A DNA stretch of 64,000 nt from Roseobacter sinensis (GTDB lineage Bacteria > Pseudomonadota > Alphaproteobacteria > Rhodobacterales > Rhodobacteraceae): the NCBI RefSeq assembly GCF_025755255.1, contig NZ_JALIEB010000002.1, forward strand, positions 163,282 through 227,281, in the 5' to 3' direction. A program made the translations under genes and the position numbers. Each line of letters begins with the position of its first letter. Position 1 is the first letter of the stretch. A model generated the notes under the pieces. That model did no database searches, was not told where the DNA came from, and saw only the letters and a list, made by a program, of their open reading frames with translations. Below, one piece after another: positions 15,793 to 23,716 of the stretch.

Positions 15793-16211
15793 CGCGTGCC
15801 CTCCACGGTGAAGGCGCCCGCGGCCGCGGCCACCGGGTTGTCCGCATCGTCATCCGTGGCCGTGGCGCGCACAAAGGCCACGGTGCGTGTGACGTGATAG
15901 CAGGTGGCGCGCGCGGTGATGGCCTGCCCCGGGGTCGCAGCCCGCATATAGTCGATGCGCAGGTCGATCGTCGCCGTGCCGCCCGGGGCTGCGGGATGGC
16001 TCATCACCGCCGCCCCGCAACAAGTGTCCATCAGCGCCGAGACGGCCCCGCCGTGCAGCACACCCGTTTCGGGATCGCCCACCAGCTTCTCATCATAGGG
16101 CATCTCAATCACCGCCTCGCCTTCGCCCATCTCGGTCAGGCGCATGCCCAGGGCCTTGCTGTGCGGAATGGCTTCAATGAATTGTCGGGCGATGTCCGTC
16201 TTGGTGGCCAT
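15789..16211 (-). CDS. Hotdog-fold thioesterase (PaaI-like)
   Basis: 140 residues. ATG 16211 is chosen because GGAG lies 8 bases upstream and the family start MATKTDIARQFIEAIPHSKALGM follows. The hotdog motif is VGDPETGVLHGGAVSALMDTCCGAAV, and the strand ATIDLRIDYMRAATPGQAITA completes the fold. It is a paralogue of the next gene, with which it shares an ATGA overlap. It is divergent from the first MerR gene (133-base gap), so it may be controlled by that regulator. Likely role is release of CoA from stalled acyl-CoAs, fitting the neighbouring beta-oxidation genes. Confidence 0.87.
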   Translation of the reverse strand: MATKTDIARQFIEAIPHSKALGMRLTEMGEGEAVIEMPYDEKLVGDPETGVLHGGAVSALMDTCCGAAVMSHPAAPGGTATIDLRIDYMRAATPGQAITARATCYHVTRTVAFVRATATDDDADNPVAAAAGAFTVEGTR

Positions 16212-16344
16212 GGGTGCGTCTCCATCGGGCGACGCCCGTGCTTCCGTCGCCTCCTTTATCAACGCATCGCCTGCCCGAGGGCAAGAGCGGTGGTTGCGCT
16301 TGGAGAGGACGCGGCCTAGCTTGGGAGACAGGGAGAGATTTCGT

Positions 16345-16719
16345 ATGGCAGACCAACGCCTGACGTTCAAGGAAATGTGCGCTGAATTCGACGTGACACC
16401 GCGCACCTTACGCTACTACGAGTACATCGAATTGCTGCAACCTGACCGCGAAGGCCGCGCGCGCTTCTATGGCCCCCGCGAACGGGCCCGGATGAAGCTG
16501 ATCCTGCGCGGCCGCAAGTTCGGCTTCCAGCTCGAAGATATCCGACAGTGGCTGCTGATCTATGAGAACGAGGGCACTTCGGCGCAGATGGCGGCCTGGG
16601 TCGATCTGGCCGATGGACAGCTGAAGGAGCTGGCCGAGCAGCGCCGCCAGCTCGACGAGGCAATGGACGAGCTCAAGGATCTGCGCGATTCTGTGGCCAG
16701 CGAAATCGGCAAGAGCTGA
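16345..16719 (+). CDS. MerR-family regulator (first of two paralogues)
   Basis: 124 residues. Winged helix-turn-helix at about residues 5-75 (MCAEFDVTPRTLRYYEYIEL, then RFYGPRERARMKLILRGRKF), followed by a coiled-coil dimer helix to the end. There is no cysteine pattern for metals. About half the residues match the next gene product, which points to duplication. Ribosome binding site AGGGAG. MerR proteins of this short type control acyl-CoA and branched-chain catabolism genes in proteobacteria, which fits the downstream genes. The effector is unknown. Confidence 0.87.
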   Translation: MADQRLTFKEMCAEFDVTPRTLRYYEYIELLQPDREGRARFYGPRERARMKLILRGRKFGFQLEDIRQWLLIYENEGTSAQMAAWVDLADGQLKELAEQRRQLDEAMDELKDLRDSVASEIGKS

Positions 16720-16723
16720 TCAC

Positions 16724-16739
16724 CCGCCTCGGCAGGCGG
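16724..16739 (+). terminator. Small hairpin after the first MerR gene
   Basis: CCGCCT CGGC AGGCGG, a perfect 6-bp stem with 4-base loop, 4 bases after the stop, followed by ATATTTGC. It lacks a strong T-run, so termination would be partial. Confidence 0.4.
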
Positions 16740-16842
16740 ATATTTGCAAATGATACCCGGTCGATGGCGCCTCGGCGCGATGTGACGCGACGTGCCTCTG
16801 GGCTTCCTGAGCGACAGGTGCCAAAGTGACGTGACGTTCGGG

Positions 16843-16856
16843 TTACGTAAACGTCA
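16843..16856. promoter_or_regulatory. Candidate MerR operator TTACGTAAACGTCA
   Basis: Near-symmetric motif (reverse TGACGTTTACGTAA) in the 204-base gap before the second MerR gene. A second set of half-sites (TGACGTGACGTT) lies 10 bases upstream. As I recall, LiuR-type MerR regulators of acyl-CoA catabolism bind sites of this ACGTTNACGTAA form. The site is well placed to control the second MerR gene and the beta-oxidation cluster. Confidence 0.5.
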
Positions 16857-16923
16857 GCTCCTGTTGTAGCCCGGTCTTCAGTTCTTATCTGTGCCGCGTT
16901 CCGATGTGAGAAAAGTAAAGACA

Positions 16924-17325
16924 ATGACCGACGATATCATGACCATCCGCGAGATGTGCAACGCCTTCGAGGTGACGCCTCGTACCTTGCGGTTTTACGA
17001 GTCGAAAGAGCTGCTGTTCCCGGTCCGAGAGGGGCAGAAGCGTCTCTTCACCCGACGCGACCGGGCGCGACTCAAGCTCATCCTGCGCGGCAAGAAATTC
17101 GGCTTCAGCCTGGAGGAAATCCGCCAGCTGCTGGACCTCTACGATATGGGCGATCAGCAGCAGACGCAGCTGGAGCGCACCTATGAGGTGGCGCGCGAAC
17201 GGCTCGACGATCTGGTCAGCCAGCGTGACGCGCTGAACGAAGCCATCGCCGAGTTGACCGAACAACTGAAATGGGGGGAAGACATGCTGACCTCCCTGCG
17301 GGCGCCCCGCAGCGCCGCCGAATAA
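16924..17325 (+). CDS. MerR-family regulator heading the beta-oxidation cluster
   Basis: 133 residues. DNA-binding domain about residues 5-72 (MTIREMCNAFEVTPRTLRFYESKELLFPVREG, then RLFTRRDRARLKLILRGKKFGFSLEEI), then a C-terminal coiled coil. ATG 16924 is preferred to GTG 16891, which would add 11 residues. It is a paralogue of the gene at 16345. It lies 36 bases before the acyl-CoA dehydrogenase gene, so it is probably the local regulator of the fatty-acid degradation cluster, perhaps sensing an acyl-CoA. A candidate operator is at 16843-16856. Confidence 0.87.
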   Translation: MTDDIMTIREMCNAFEVTPRTLRFYESKELLFPVREGQKRLFTRRDRARLKLILRGKKFGFSLEEIRQLLDLYDMGDQQQTQLERTYEVARERLDDLVSQRDALNEAIAELTEQLKWGEDMLTSLRAPRSAAE

Positions 17326-17361
17326 TCGACCCGACATCACGCTTTCAGGGAGAGAGACCAG

Positions 17362-19143
17362 ATGCCCCGCTACACCGCCCCGACCAAAGATCTGCAATTC
17401 GTGCTGCACGATGTGCTGAAGGTGACCGAGCAGAGCATTCCCGGCTATGACGAGCTGGAGGCCGACTTCACCTCCGCCATTCTCGAAGAGGCAGGCAAGC
17501 TGACCTCCGAACTGCTGGCGCCGCTGAACGTTGTCGGCGACACCGAGGGCTGCGTGCTGGAGAACGGCGTGGTGCGCACGCCGACCGGGTTCAAGGCAGC
17601 CTTCGATCAGGTCAAGGAAGGCGGCTGGCCGGGGCTGGATATGCCCGAGGAATACGGCGGGCAGAACATGCCCTACGTGATCGGCACGGCGGTGGGCGAG
17701 ATGTTCTCCTCGGCGAACATGGCCTTCACCATGTACCAGGGCCTGACCCACGGTGCGGCCTCGGCGATCCTCGCCCATGGCACGGACGCGCAGAAGGACA
17801 TGTACCTGCCCAAGATGGTCGCCTGCGACTGGACCGGGACGATGAACCTGACCGAACCGCACTGCGGCACCGATCTGGGGTTGATGCGCACCAAGGCCGA
17901 GCCACAGGGTGACGGCAGCTACAAGATCACCGGACAGAAGATCTTCATCTCGGCCGGTGAGCACGACATGTCCGAGAACATCATCCACCTGGTGCTGGCC
18001 AAGATCACCGGCGCACCAGAAGGCATCAAGGGTGTGTCGCTCTTCATCGTGCCGAAATTCCTGGTGAACGAGGACGGCTCTCTGGGCGCGCGCAATGGCG
18101 TGGCCGTGGGCAAGATCGAAGAGAAGATGGGGATCCACGGCAACTCCACTTGCGTGATGAACTACGACGGCGCCACCGGCTACCTGCTCGGCGAAGAGCA
18201 CAAGGGCATGCGGGCGATGTTCACCATGATGAACGAGGCGCGCCTGGGCGTGGGCATGCAGGGCATGTCCCAAGCCGAGGTCGCCTATCAAAACGCGCTG
18301 GACTACGCCAAGGACCGGCTTCAGGGCCGCGACGTGACAGGTGCGAAGAATCCCGAAGGCCCGGCCGATCCGCTGATCGTGCATCCCGATATCCGCCGCA
18401 GCCTGATGGATCAGAAGAGCTTCACCGAAGGCGCGCGGGCCTTCATCCTCTGGGGCGCCACGATGATCGATGCGGCGCATCGGTCGGAGGACAAGGACGC
18501 GGATGGCCTCGTGTCGCTGCTGACCCCGGTGATCAAGGGCTTCCTGACCGATCAGGGCTATGACATGACCATCAAGGCCCAGCAGGTCTATGGCGGACAC
18601 GGCTATATTGAGGAATGGGGCATGTCGCAGTTCGCCCGCGATGCCCGGATCGCGATGATCTACGAAGGCGCCAATGGCGTGCAGGCGCTGGATCTGGTGG
18701 GCCGCAAGCTCGCACAGGACGGCGGCAAGCATGTGATGGCTTTCTTCGAACTCGTCAAAGGCTTCATCAAGGAGACCGCTGGCCAAGACGCCGAGTTCGA
18801 CGCGCAATTCCTGGAACCACTCAAGGCGGCCAGCAAGGACCTCCAGGCGGCGGGCATGTATTTCATGCAGAACGGCATGAAGAACCCCAACAACGCGCTC
18901 TCGGGCTCCTATGATTTCATGCATATGTTCGGTCATGTGTGCCTGGGTCTGATGTGGGCGAAGATGGGCAAGGCCGCGAAAGACGCGCTCGCAAACGGGA
19001 CGTCCGACGTCGATTTCTACGAGACCAAGCTGCACACGGGCCGCTACTACATGGCGCGGCAACTTCCCGCGACCGCGCTGCATCTGAGCCGGATCGAGAC
19101 CGGCGCGGATACGGTCATGGCCCTGGATGCGGCCAACTTCTGA
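17362..19143 (+). CDS. Acyl-CoA dehydrogenase, long form with C-terminal domain (DmdC-like)
   Basis: 593 residues, about 200 more than a classical acyl-CoA dehydrogenase, because of an N-terminal extension and a C-terminal helical domain (about 470-593). FAD/substrate region: [21 protein letters not shown]. The catalytic Glu is expected in [18 protein letters not shown]. This architecture is shared by fatty-acid dehydrogenases of marine bacteria and by DmdC, which oxidises methylmercaptopropionyl-CoA in the DMSP demethylation pathway. The fatty-acid neighbours favour a general beta-oxidation role, but a DmdC role is possible since a DmdB-like ligase lies at 27662. Ribosome binding site GGGAGAGAG. 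Confidence 0.9.
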   Translation: MPRYTAPTKDLQFVLHDVLKVTEQSIPGYDELEADFTSAILEEAGKLTSELLAPLNVVGDTEGCVLENGVVRTPTGFKAAFDQVKEGGWPGLDMPEEYGGQNMPYVIGTAVGEMFSSANMAFTMYQGLTHGAASAILAHGTDAQKDMYLPKMVACDWTGTMNLTEPHCGTDLGLMRTKAEPQGDGSYKITGQKIFISAGEHDMSENIIHLVLAKITGAPEGIKGVSLFIVPKFLVNEDGSLGARNGVAVGKIEEKMGIHGNSTCVMNYDGATGYLLGEEHKGMRAMFTMMNEARLGVGMQGMSQAEVAYQNALDYAKDRLQGRDVTGAKNPEGPADPLIVHPDIRRSLMDQKSFTEGARAFILWGATMIDAAHRSEDKDADGLVSLLTPVIKGFLTDQGYDMTIKAQQVYGGHGYIEEWGMSQFARDARIAMIYEGANGVQALDLVGRKLAQDGGKHVMAFFELVKGFIKETAGQDAEFDAQFLEPLKAASKDLQAAGMYFMQNGMKNPNNALSGSYDFMHMFGHVCLGLMWAKMGKAAKDALANGTSDVDFYETKLHTGRYYMARQLPATALHLSRIETGADTVMALDAANF

Positions 19144-19147
19144 TCTT

Positions 19148-19180
19148 GGGAGGGGTGGCCTGAAAGCCCACCCCACCTGT
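19148..19180 (-). repeat. Dispersed repeat family 1, copy 2
   Basis: On the minus strand: ACAGGTGGGGTGGGCTTTCA then GGCCACCCC. It starts 5 bases after the stop codon of the acyl-CoA dehydrogenase gene. Confidence 0.75.
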
Positions 19181-19192
19181 CATTTGTGAGGA

Positions 19193-19288
19193 TCCGCTGA
19201 TGCCAAAACCGTTTCGCCTGATCCGCCGTCGCCCGGTCGCCGTGGCCGGGGGCGTGCAGCACAGGCTGAAACGGTTTTCCGCTGATGC
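19193..19288. repeat. Imperfect hairpin flanked by 11-bp direct repeats (MITE-like)
   Basis: TCCGCTGATGC occurs at 19193-19203 and again at 19278-19288. Between the two lies a long inverted repeat: AAAACCGTTTCGCCTG (19205-19220) pairs with CAGGCTGAAACGGTTTT (19262-19278) over 16 bp with a single bulged base. The layout of inverted ends bracketed by a direct duplication resembles a small non-autonomous inserted element. There is no transposase. Confidence 0.55.
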
Positions 19289-19434
19289 GGAGCTCGGCAA
19301 CGGCGAGGCACTGTCTTTTCTCTCCGAGAATTTCGATAGTGTGATCGGTGAGAAGAGTGTCGACCACTGGTCGAGGGCTTCAGACGCGGAGCAGAGCGAC
19401 CGCGGGAGATGAGCGCTTTTGGGGAGGGCGCCGC

Positions 19435-20592
19435 ATGAAAGATGGACCAGACACCACCTCCGGTTGGATGACCGACGAACACCGCATGATTGCGGAGATG
19501 ACGGCGCAGTTCATCACGACGGAGTGGGCGCCGCACTTCGAGCGCTGGCGCAAGCAGGGTCAGATGGACCGGGAGACCTGGACCCAAGCGGGTGAGCTCG
19601 GTCTTCTGTGCCCTTCGATACCCGAGGAATATGGCGGGCCCGGGGGCGATTTCGGCCATGAGGCAGCAATCCTGATCGAAACGGCGCGCGCCAATCTGGC
19701 CAGCTGGGGCCACGGCATCCATTCCGGTATCGTGGCGCATTACGTACTGGCCTATGGCACCGAGGATCAGAAGAAGCGCTGGCTGCCCAAGATGATCTCG
19801 GGCGAGTTGGTAGGCGCACTTGCAATGACCGAGCCCTCGACCGGGTCAGATGTGCAAGCGATCAAGACAAAGGCGCTGCGGGACGGAAACCTGTATCGTC
19901 TCTCCGGGCAGAAGACCTTCATCACCAACGGGCAGCACGCGAACCTGATTGTTGTGGCCGCCAAGACGGACCCAGGCGAAGGCTCCAAGGGGATCTCCCT
20001 GGTGATGCTGGAAACCGACGGTGCGCAGGGCTTCTCCCGCGGCCGCAATCTGGAAAAGGTGGGGTTGCACGCCAACGACACCTCGGAGCTCTTCTTCGAT
20101 GAGGTCACCATCCCGCCGGAGAATATCCTGGGCGACGAAGAGGGTCGGGGGTTCTACCAGATGATGCAGCAGCTCCCGCAGGAGCGGCTGATCATCGCCT
20201 GTGGGGCCGTGGGGGCAATGCAGGGGGCGGTTGAACGCACCATCGCCTATTGCAAGGAACGTGAGGCCTTTGGTGGGCCGCTCACACAGTTCCAGAACAC
20301 CCGCTTCAAACTCGCGGAGTGCCAGACGCGCACCACCGTCGCGCGCGCCTTCCTCGATCAGTGCATCGAAGAGCACCTGCGCGGCGCGCTGTCCGTCGAG
20401 AAGGCGGCAATGGCAAAATACTGGCTCACCGATACCCAATGTGCGGTGCTGGACGACTGCGTGCAGCTGCACGGTGGCTACGGGTTTATGCAGGAATACG
20501 CAGTGGCCGAAATGTGGGCCGACGCACGGGTGCAGCGCATCTACGGCGGTACGAATGAGATCATGAAAGAGCTGATTGCGAGGGCACTATGA
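19435..20592 (+). CDS. Acyl-CoA dehydrogenase
   Basis: 385 residues, the standard length. Motifs: N-terminal helix region with [20 protein letters not shown] and [11 protein letters not shown], flavin-binding [19 protein letters not shown], and the C-terminal [18 protein letters not shown], whose Glu is the expected catalytic base. It resembles long-chain acyl-CoA dehydrogenases and would carry out the first step of beta-oxidation. The start at 19435 has GGGGAGG upstream. It lies 291 bases after the previous dehydrogenase; that gap holds a family 1 repeat and the MITE-like hairpin. Confidence 0.9.
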   Translation: MKDGPDTTSGWMTDEHRMIAEMTAQFITTEWAPHFERWRKQGQMDRETWTQAGELGLLCPSIPEEYGGPGGDFGHEAAILIETARANLASWGHGIHSGIVAHYVLAYGTEDQKKRWLPKMISGELVGALAMTEPSTGSDVQAIKTKALRDGNLYRLSGQKTFITNGQHANLIVVAAKTDPGEGSKGISLVMLETDGAQGFSRGRNLEKVGLHANDTSELFFDEVTIPPENILGDEEGRGFYQMMQQLPQERLIIACGAVGAMQGAVERTIAYCKEREAFGGPLTQFQNTRFKLAECQTRTTVARAFLDQCIEEHLRGALSVEKAAMAKYWLTDTQCAVLDDCVQLHGGYGFMQEYAVAEMWADARVQRIYGGTNEIMKELIARAL

Positions 20593-20635
20593 GCGGACGG
20601 ACGGCAGCTTGGGCCGACAAGCCGTGCCGCCTCCG

Positions 20636-20661
20636 GCGGGAGTATTTATCGACGGGTGAAG
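20636..20661 (+). repeat. Dispersed repeat family 3, copy 2 (diverged)
   Basis: GGCGGGAGTATTTATCGACG followed by GGTGAAG, preceded by CCGCCTCCGGCGG. It faces the copy at 20808-20836, so the two bracket about 145 bases of gene-free sequence (the gap 20593-20869 holds no credible gene). Confidence 0.55.
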
Positions 20662-20807
20662 AAGCAAAGGCGCTCCGGTCTTCGGGCGTTGGCCATCCTG
20701 ACCGATGCGCCTTCACCCGTCACGGTCATCGGCTCTCCAGCCTGTACCGTGAAGTCAGTCTGATGCGCTCAAGGTTAAGAAACCGTTCAAGCTCTCGGAC
20801 TTGGCTG

Positions 20808-20836
20808 CTTCACCCGTCTCCAAATACTCAAATCCC
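20808..20836 (-). repeat. Dispersed repeat family 3, copy 3
   Basis: On the minus strand: GGGATTTGAGTATTTGGAGA then CGGGTGAAG. It matches the copy at 259-288 at all but one or two bases. Confidence 0.7.
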
Positions 20837-20869
20837 AAGCTCTCCTCCAGCACTGAAAGACGATCACAT

Positions 20870-21508
20870 ATGACCATCCAGCTCCACTGTTTCGGCGAAA
20901 GCGGCAACTCCTACAAGGCGGCGCTCGCGCTGGAACTCTCGGGCCTTGACTGGACACCGGTCAAGGTTGACTTCTTCAACGGAGAGACCCGCACGCCCGA
21001 ATACCGGGAGACCGTCAACGTCATGGGCGAAGCGCCGGTGATGATCGATGGAGACATACGGCTCACACAATCGGGTGCGATCCAGGATTACGTGTCGGAG
21101 AAGTCCGGTAAGCTGGGCGGCAAGAACGCGGACGAGAAGCGCGAGATCCTACGCTGGGTGCTGTGGGACAATCACAAACTCAGCTCGGCCGCCGGGATGA
21201 CGCGGTTTCTGATGAACTTCCTGCCCGAAGACAAGCGCCCCGCAGAGGTTATTGCCTTCATGCAGGGGCGTCTCAAGGCGGCCTATGCCGTGCTGAACGA
21301 CCATCTGGCGAACCGCGACTGGGTTGTGGGAGACGGTCTGACCAATGCCGATATCAGCTGCTGCGGATATCTCTACTACCCCGAGCCTTTCGGCTTCGAC
21401 CGTGCGGATTGGCCGCATATCGACACATGGCTCACGCGGGTTTCCGAAACGCCCGGCTGGAAAGCCCCTTACGACTTGATGCCCGGCAGCCCGGCTGACC
21501 GCGCCTGA
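20870..21508 (+). CDS. Glutathione S-transferase family protein
   Basis: 212 residues, cytoplasmic. N-terminal thioredoxin-like domain (about 1-80) with IQLHCFGESGNSYKAALALELSGLDW and the GEAPVMIDGDIRLTQSGAIQDYV segment that contacts glutathione; the Ser in the first loop is a candidate catalytic residue. C-terminal helical domain about 90-205 with NADISCCGYLYY. It sits between the acyl-CoA dehydrogenase and thiolase genes, suggesting removal of reactive acyl intermediates or an accessory role in lipid breakdown. That role is inferred from position. No strong ribosome binding site. Confidence 0.87.
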   Translation: MTIQLHCFGESGNSYKAALALELSGLDWTPVKVDFFNGETRTPEYRETVNVMGEAPVMIDGDIRLTQSGAIQDYVSEKSGKLGGKNADEKREILRWVLWDNHKLSSAAGMTRFLMNFLPEDKRPAEVIAFMQGRLKAAYAVLNDHLANRDWVVGDGLTNADISCCGYLYYPEPFGFDRADWPHIDTWLTRVSETPGWKAPYDLMPGSPADRA

Positions 21509-21548
21509 TCAGAACACCGTGCAGTTTTGCACGAAGAGGAGAGACAAG

Positions 21549-22760
21549 ATGACCGACGCCTATATCTACGATGCGCTGCGCACCCCGCGCGGCAAGGGTC
21601 GCAAGGACGGCAGCCTGCACGAGGTGACCGCCCTGCGCCTTTCGGCTCAGACGCTGAACGCCGTCAAGGAGCGCAACAACCTCGAGGGTCACGCCGTCGA
21701 AGACGTGATCTGGGGCAACGTGACCCAGGTTATGGAGCAAGGCGGCTGCCTGGCGCGCTCGGCCGTGCTCGCCTCCGATCTTGATGAACGCATCCCTGGG
21801 CTTGCGATCAACCGCTTCTGCGCGTCCGGCATGGAGGCCGTGAACCTCGCGGCCAATCAGGTGAAAGGCGGCGCGGGCGACGGCTACATCGCGGGTGGCG
21901 TGGAGATGATGGGGCGTGTCGCCATGGGCTCCGATGGGGCTGCGATTGCCGTCGATCCGTCGATCGCCATGGAGCAGTACTTCGTGCCGCAAGGCATCAG
22001 CGCCGATATCATCGCCACGGAATACGGATTTTCCCGTGACGACGCGGACCAGCTGGCGGTGGAGTCCCAGCGCCGGGCAAAACAGGCCTGGGATGAGAAG
22101 CGCTTTGCCAAATCCGTCATTGAAATCAAGGACCAGAACGGTCTGTCGATCCTCGATCACGACGAGTACATGCGCCCGCAGACCGACATGCAGAGCCTGG
22201 GCGGGTTGAACCCGGCGTTCCAGGCCATGGGCGAGGTGATGCCAGGCTTCGACAAGGTCGCGATCATGAAATACCCGCATCTGGAGAAGATCAACCACAT
22301 TCACCACGCGGGCAATTCCAGCGGGATCGTGGATGGGGCAGCGGCCCTGCTGATCGGTTCGAAAGAGTTCGGCGAAAAGCACGGGCTAAAGGCCCGCGCC
22401 CGCATCAAGGCCACGGCAAAAATCGGCACCGACCCCACCATCATGCTCACCGGCCCGGTGCCCGTGACCGAGAAGATCCTCGCCGATAATGGCATGGATA
22501 TCAAAGACATCGACCTCTTCGAGGTCAACGAGGCCTTCGCCTCGGTTGTCCTGCGCTTCATGCAGGCCTTCGATGTGGACCACGGCAGGGTCAACGTGAA
22601 CGGCGGCTCCATCGCCATGGGCCATCCGCTGGGGGCCACGGGCGCGATGATCATCGGCACCCTGCTCGACGAGATGGAGCGCGCGGACAAGGAAGTGGGC
22701 CTCGCCACGCTCTGCATCGCCTCGGGCATGGGGGCAGCCACCATTATCGAGCGGGTGTAA
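21549..22760 (+). CDS. fadA: Acetyl-CoA C-acyltransferase (3-ketoacyl-CoA thiolase)
   Basis: 403 residues. It cleaves 3-ketoacyl-CoA with CoA, the last step of beta-oxidation. Active-site Cys lies in INRFCASGMEAVNLAANQV; the second triad parts are in FEVNEAFASV, GGSIAMGHPLGATGA and CIASGMGAA. It lies 40 bases after the GST gene and 5 bases before the duplicated unknown gene, in one operon with the fused FadB/FadJ-type gene. The pairing with a fused hydratase/dehydrogenase suggests an alpha2-beta2 fatty-acid oxidation complex. Confidence 0.92.
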   Translation: MTDAYIYDALRTPRGKGRKDGSLHEVTALRLSAQTLNAVKERNNLEGHAVEDVIWGNVTQVMEQGGCLARSAVLASDLDERIPGLAINRFCASGMEAVNLAANQVKGGAGDGYIAGGVEMMGRVAMGSDGAAIAVDPSIAMEQYFVPQGISADIIATEYGFSRDDADQLAVESQRRAKQAWDEKRFAKSVIEIKDQNGLSILDHDEYMRPQTDMQSLGGLNPAFQAMGEVMPGFDKVAIMKYPHLEKINHIHHAGNSSGIVDGAAALLIGSKEFGEKHGLKARARIKATAKIGTDPTIMLTGPVPVTEKILADNGMDIKDIDLFEVNEAFASVVLRFMQAFDVDHGRVNVNGGSIAMGHPLGATGAMIIGTLLDEMERADKEVGLATLCIASGMGAATIIERV

Positions 22761-22765
22761 CCCAC

Positions 22766-23716
22766 ATGGCCGGCGTCACCGCCCTCACCGTCTATCAGGA
22801 GACGCTGGACATCCTGTCCCGCGCCCTGATGGAGGGGGATTGGGAGGTGGCGCAGGCGCGGATCAAGCTACCGCATCTGCAACGCACGCAGAGCATCGAG
22901 ATCGTCGTGGAAACCGCCGAAGACCTGATCATCGGCCTCACGGCCTTCCGCGATGCCCTGCTGGGGCGCGGGGCCACACATCTGGTGCGGCTGGCCACGG
23001 ACGCGGAATTCATGAGCGAGAACTACCTTTCCGGTCATCACGTCACCCACACACTGAACAATGCGGTGCCGGTGGTGGAGAGCTATGCCAACCGCATGGT
23101 GCTTTTGCGGGAAGACGGGCTTTGGAAGGTGCTCGAAGTGGAATGTATGCTCGACAACCCGCATTGGCCCATCCACATCCCCCACGTGCACCGCGAAGGC
23201 GCCCGGCCTGACGCGCTCAAATCGCCCGAGAATGACGCACGCCGCCAATCCGTCGACCCGCTGACGATTTATCAGAGTTTCATCGACGAAATGTCCGAGG
23301 CCAATACCGAAGATGATTTCGAGGCCTACTGCAACTGTCTACTCTTCCCCTACAGCTCGCACACGGAATCGCTGGATACGATCATTTCGACGCCAGACGA
23401 GGTGCGCCCGTTCTTCGACATGCTGCGCCAGGAGATGCGGGACAGGGGTGCGGATCGGCTGGAACGGCGCGCAGAGCGGGCCGAGTTCATCTCCAGCGAT
23501 CTCATCTGCGGCTATCACGCAACCGACTTCTACGCCGGAGAGGTCAGCGTCTTCGGCCCGATCAAATCCCGCATGGTACTCAAGCGTCAAGGCACCACCT
23601 GGCACCTGAAATCCGTCACGAACTCCCTGTCTAACAACAGGTTTCCCTACAACGTCCCCAAGCCCGGAAAGGCCTTGGTGACCCTCAGAACGATCCAAGA
23701 AAGGACCCGGACATGA
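22766..23716 (+). CDS. Protein of unknown function with two related NTF2-like halves
   Basis: 316 residues. The two halves align: LTVYQETLDILSRALMEGDW (about 6-25) with LTIYQSFIDEMSEANTEDDF (about 167-186), each followed by TAEDLIIGLTAFRDALLGRG or TPDEVRPFFDMLRQEMRDRG, then RLATDAEFMSENYLSGHHVT or RRAERAEFISSDLICGYHAT, and W.(V/L).... near the end. This suggests an internal duplication of an NTF2-like alpha+beta fold. No signal peptide or membrane segment. It is locked in the beta-oxidation operon, 5 bases after the thiolase and overlapping the next start (ATGA), so it probably acts on or regulates acyl-CoA metabolism. No reaction can be assigned. Confidence 0.8.
   Translation: MAGVTALTVYQETLDILSRALMEGDWEVAQARIKLPHLQRTQSIEIVVETAEDLIIGLTAFRDALLGRGATHLVRLATDAEFMSENYLSGHHVTHTLNNAVPVVESYANRMVLLREDGLWKVLEVECMLDNPHWPIHIPHVHREGARPDALKSPENDARRQSVDPLTIYQSFIDEMSEANTEDDFEAYCNCLLFPYSSHTESLDTIISTPDEVRPFFDMLRQEMRDRGADRLERRAERAEFISSDLICGYHATDFYAGEVSVFGPIKSRMVLKRQGTTWHLKSVTNSLSNNRFPYNVPKPGKALVTLRTIQERTRT

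Noticed and set aside
16885-19176. 763-codon antisense frame opposite the MerR and acyl-CoA dehydrogenase genes
   Set aside because: High-GC shadow of strongly supported genes on the other strand, rich in His, Gly and Arg, with no domain.
19200-19412. 70-codon open frame after the first acyl-CoA dehydrogenase
   Set aside because: It starts in the direct repeat and runs through the MITE-like hairpin; codons show no coding bias and no family is recognised.
20589-20873. 94-codon frame overlapping the end of the second acyl-CoA dehydrogenase
   Set aside because: It spans two family 3 repeats and has a low-complexity, Arg/Ser-rich product typical of antisense or intergenic frames.
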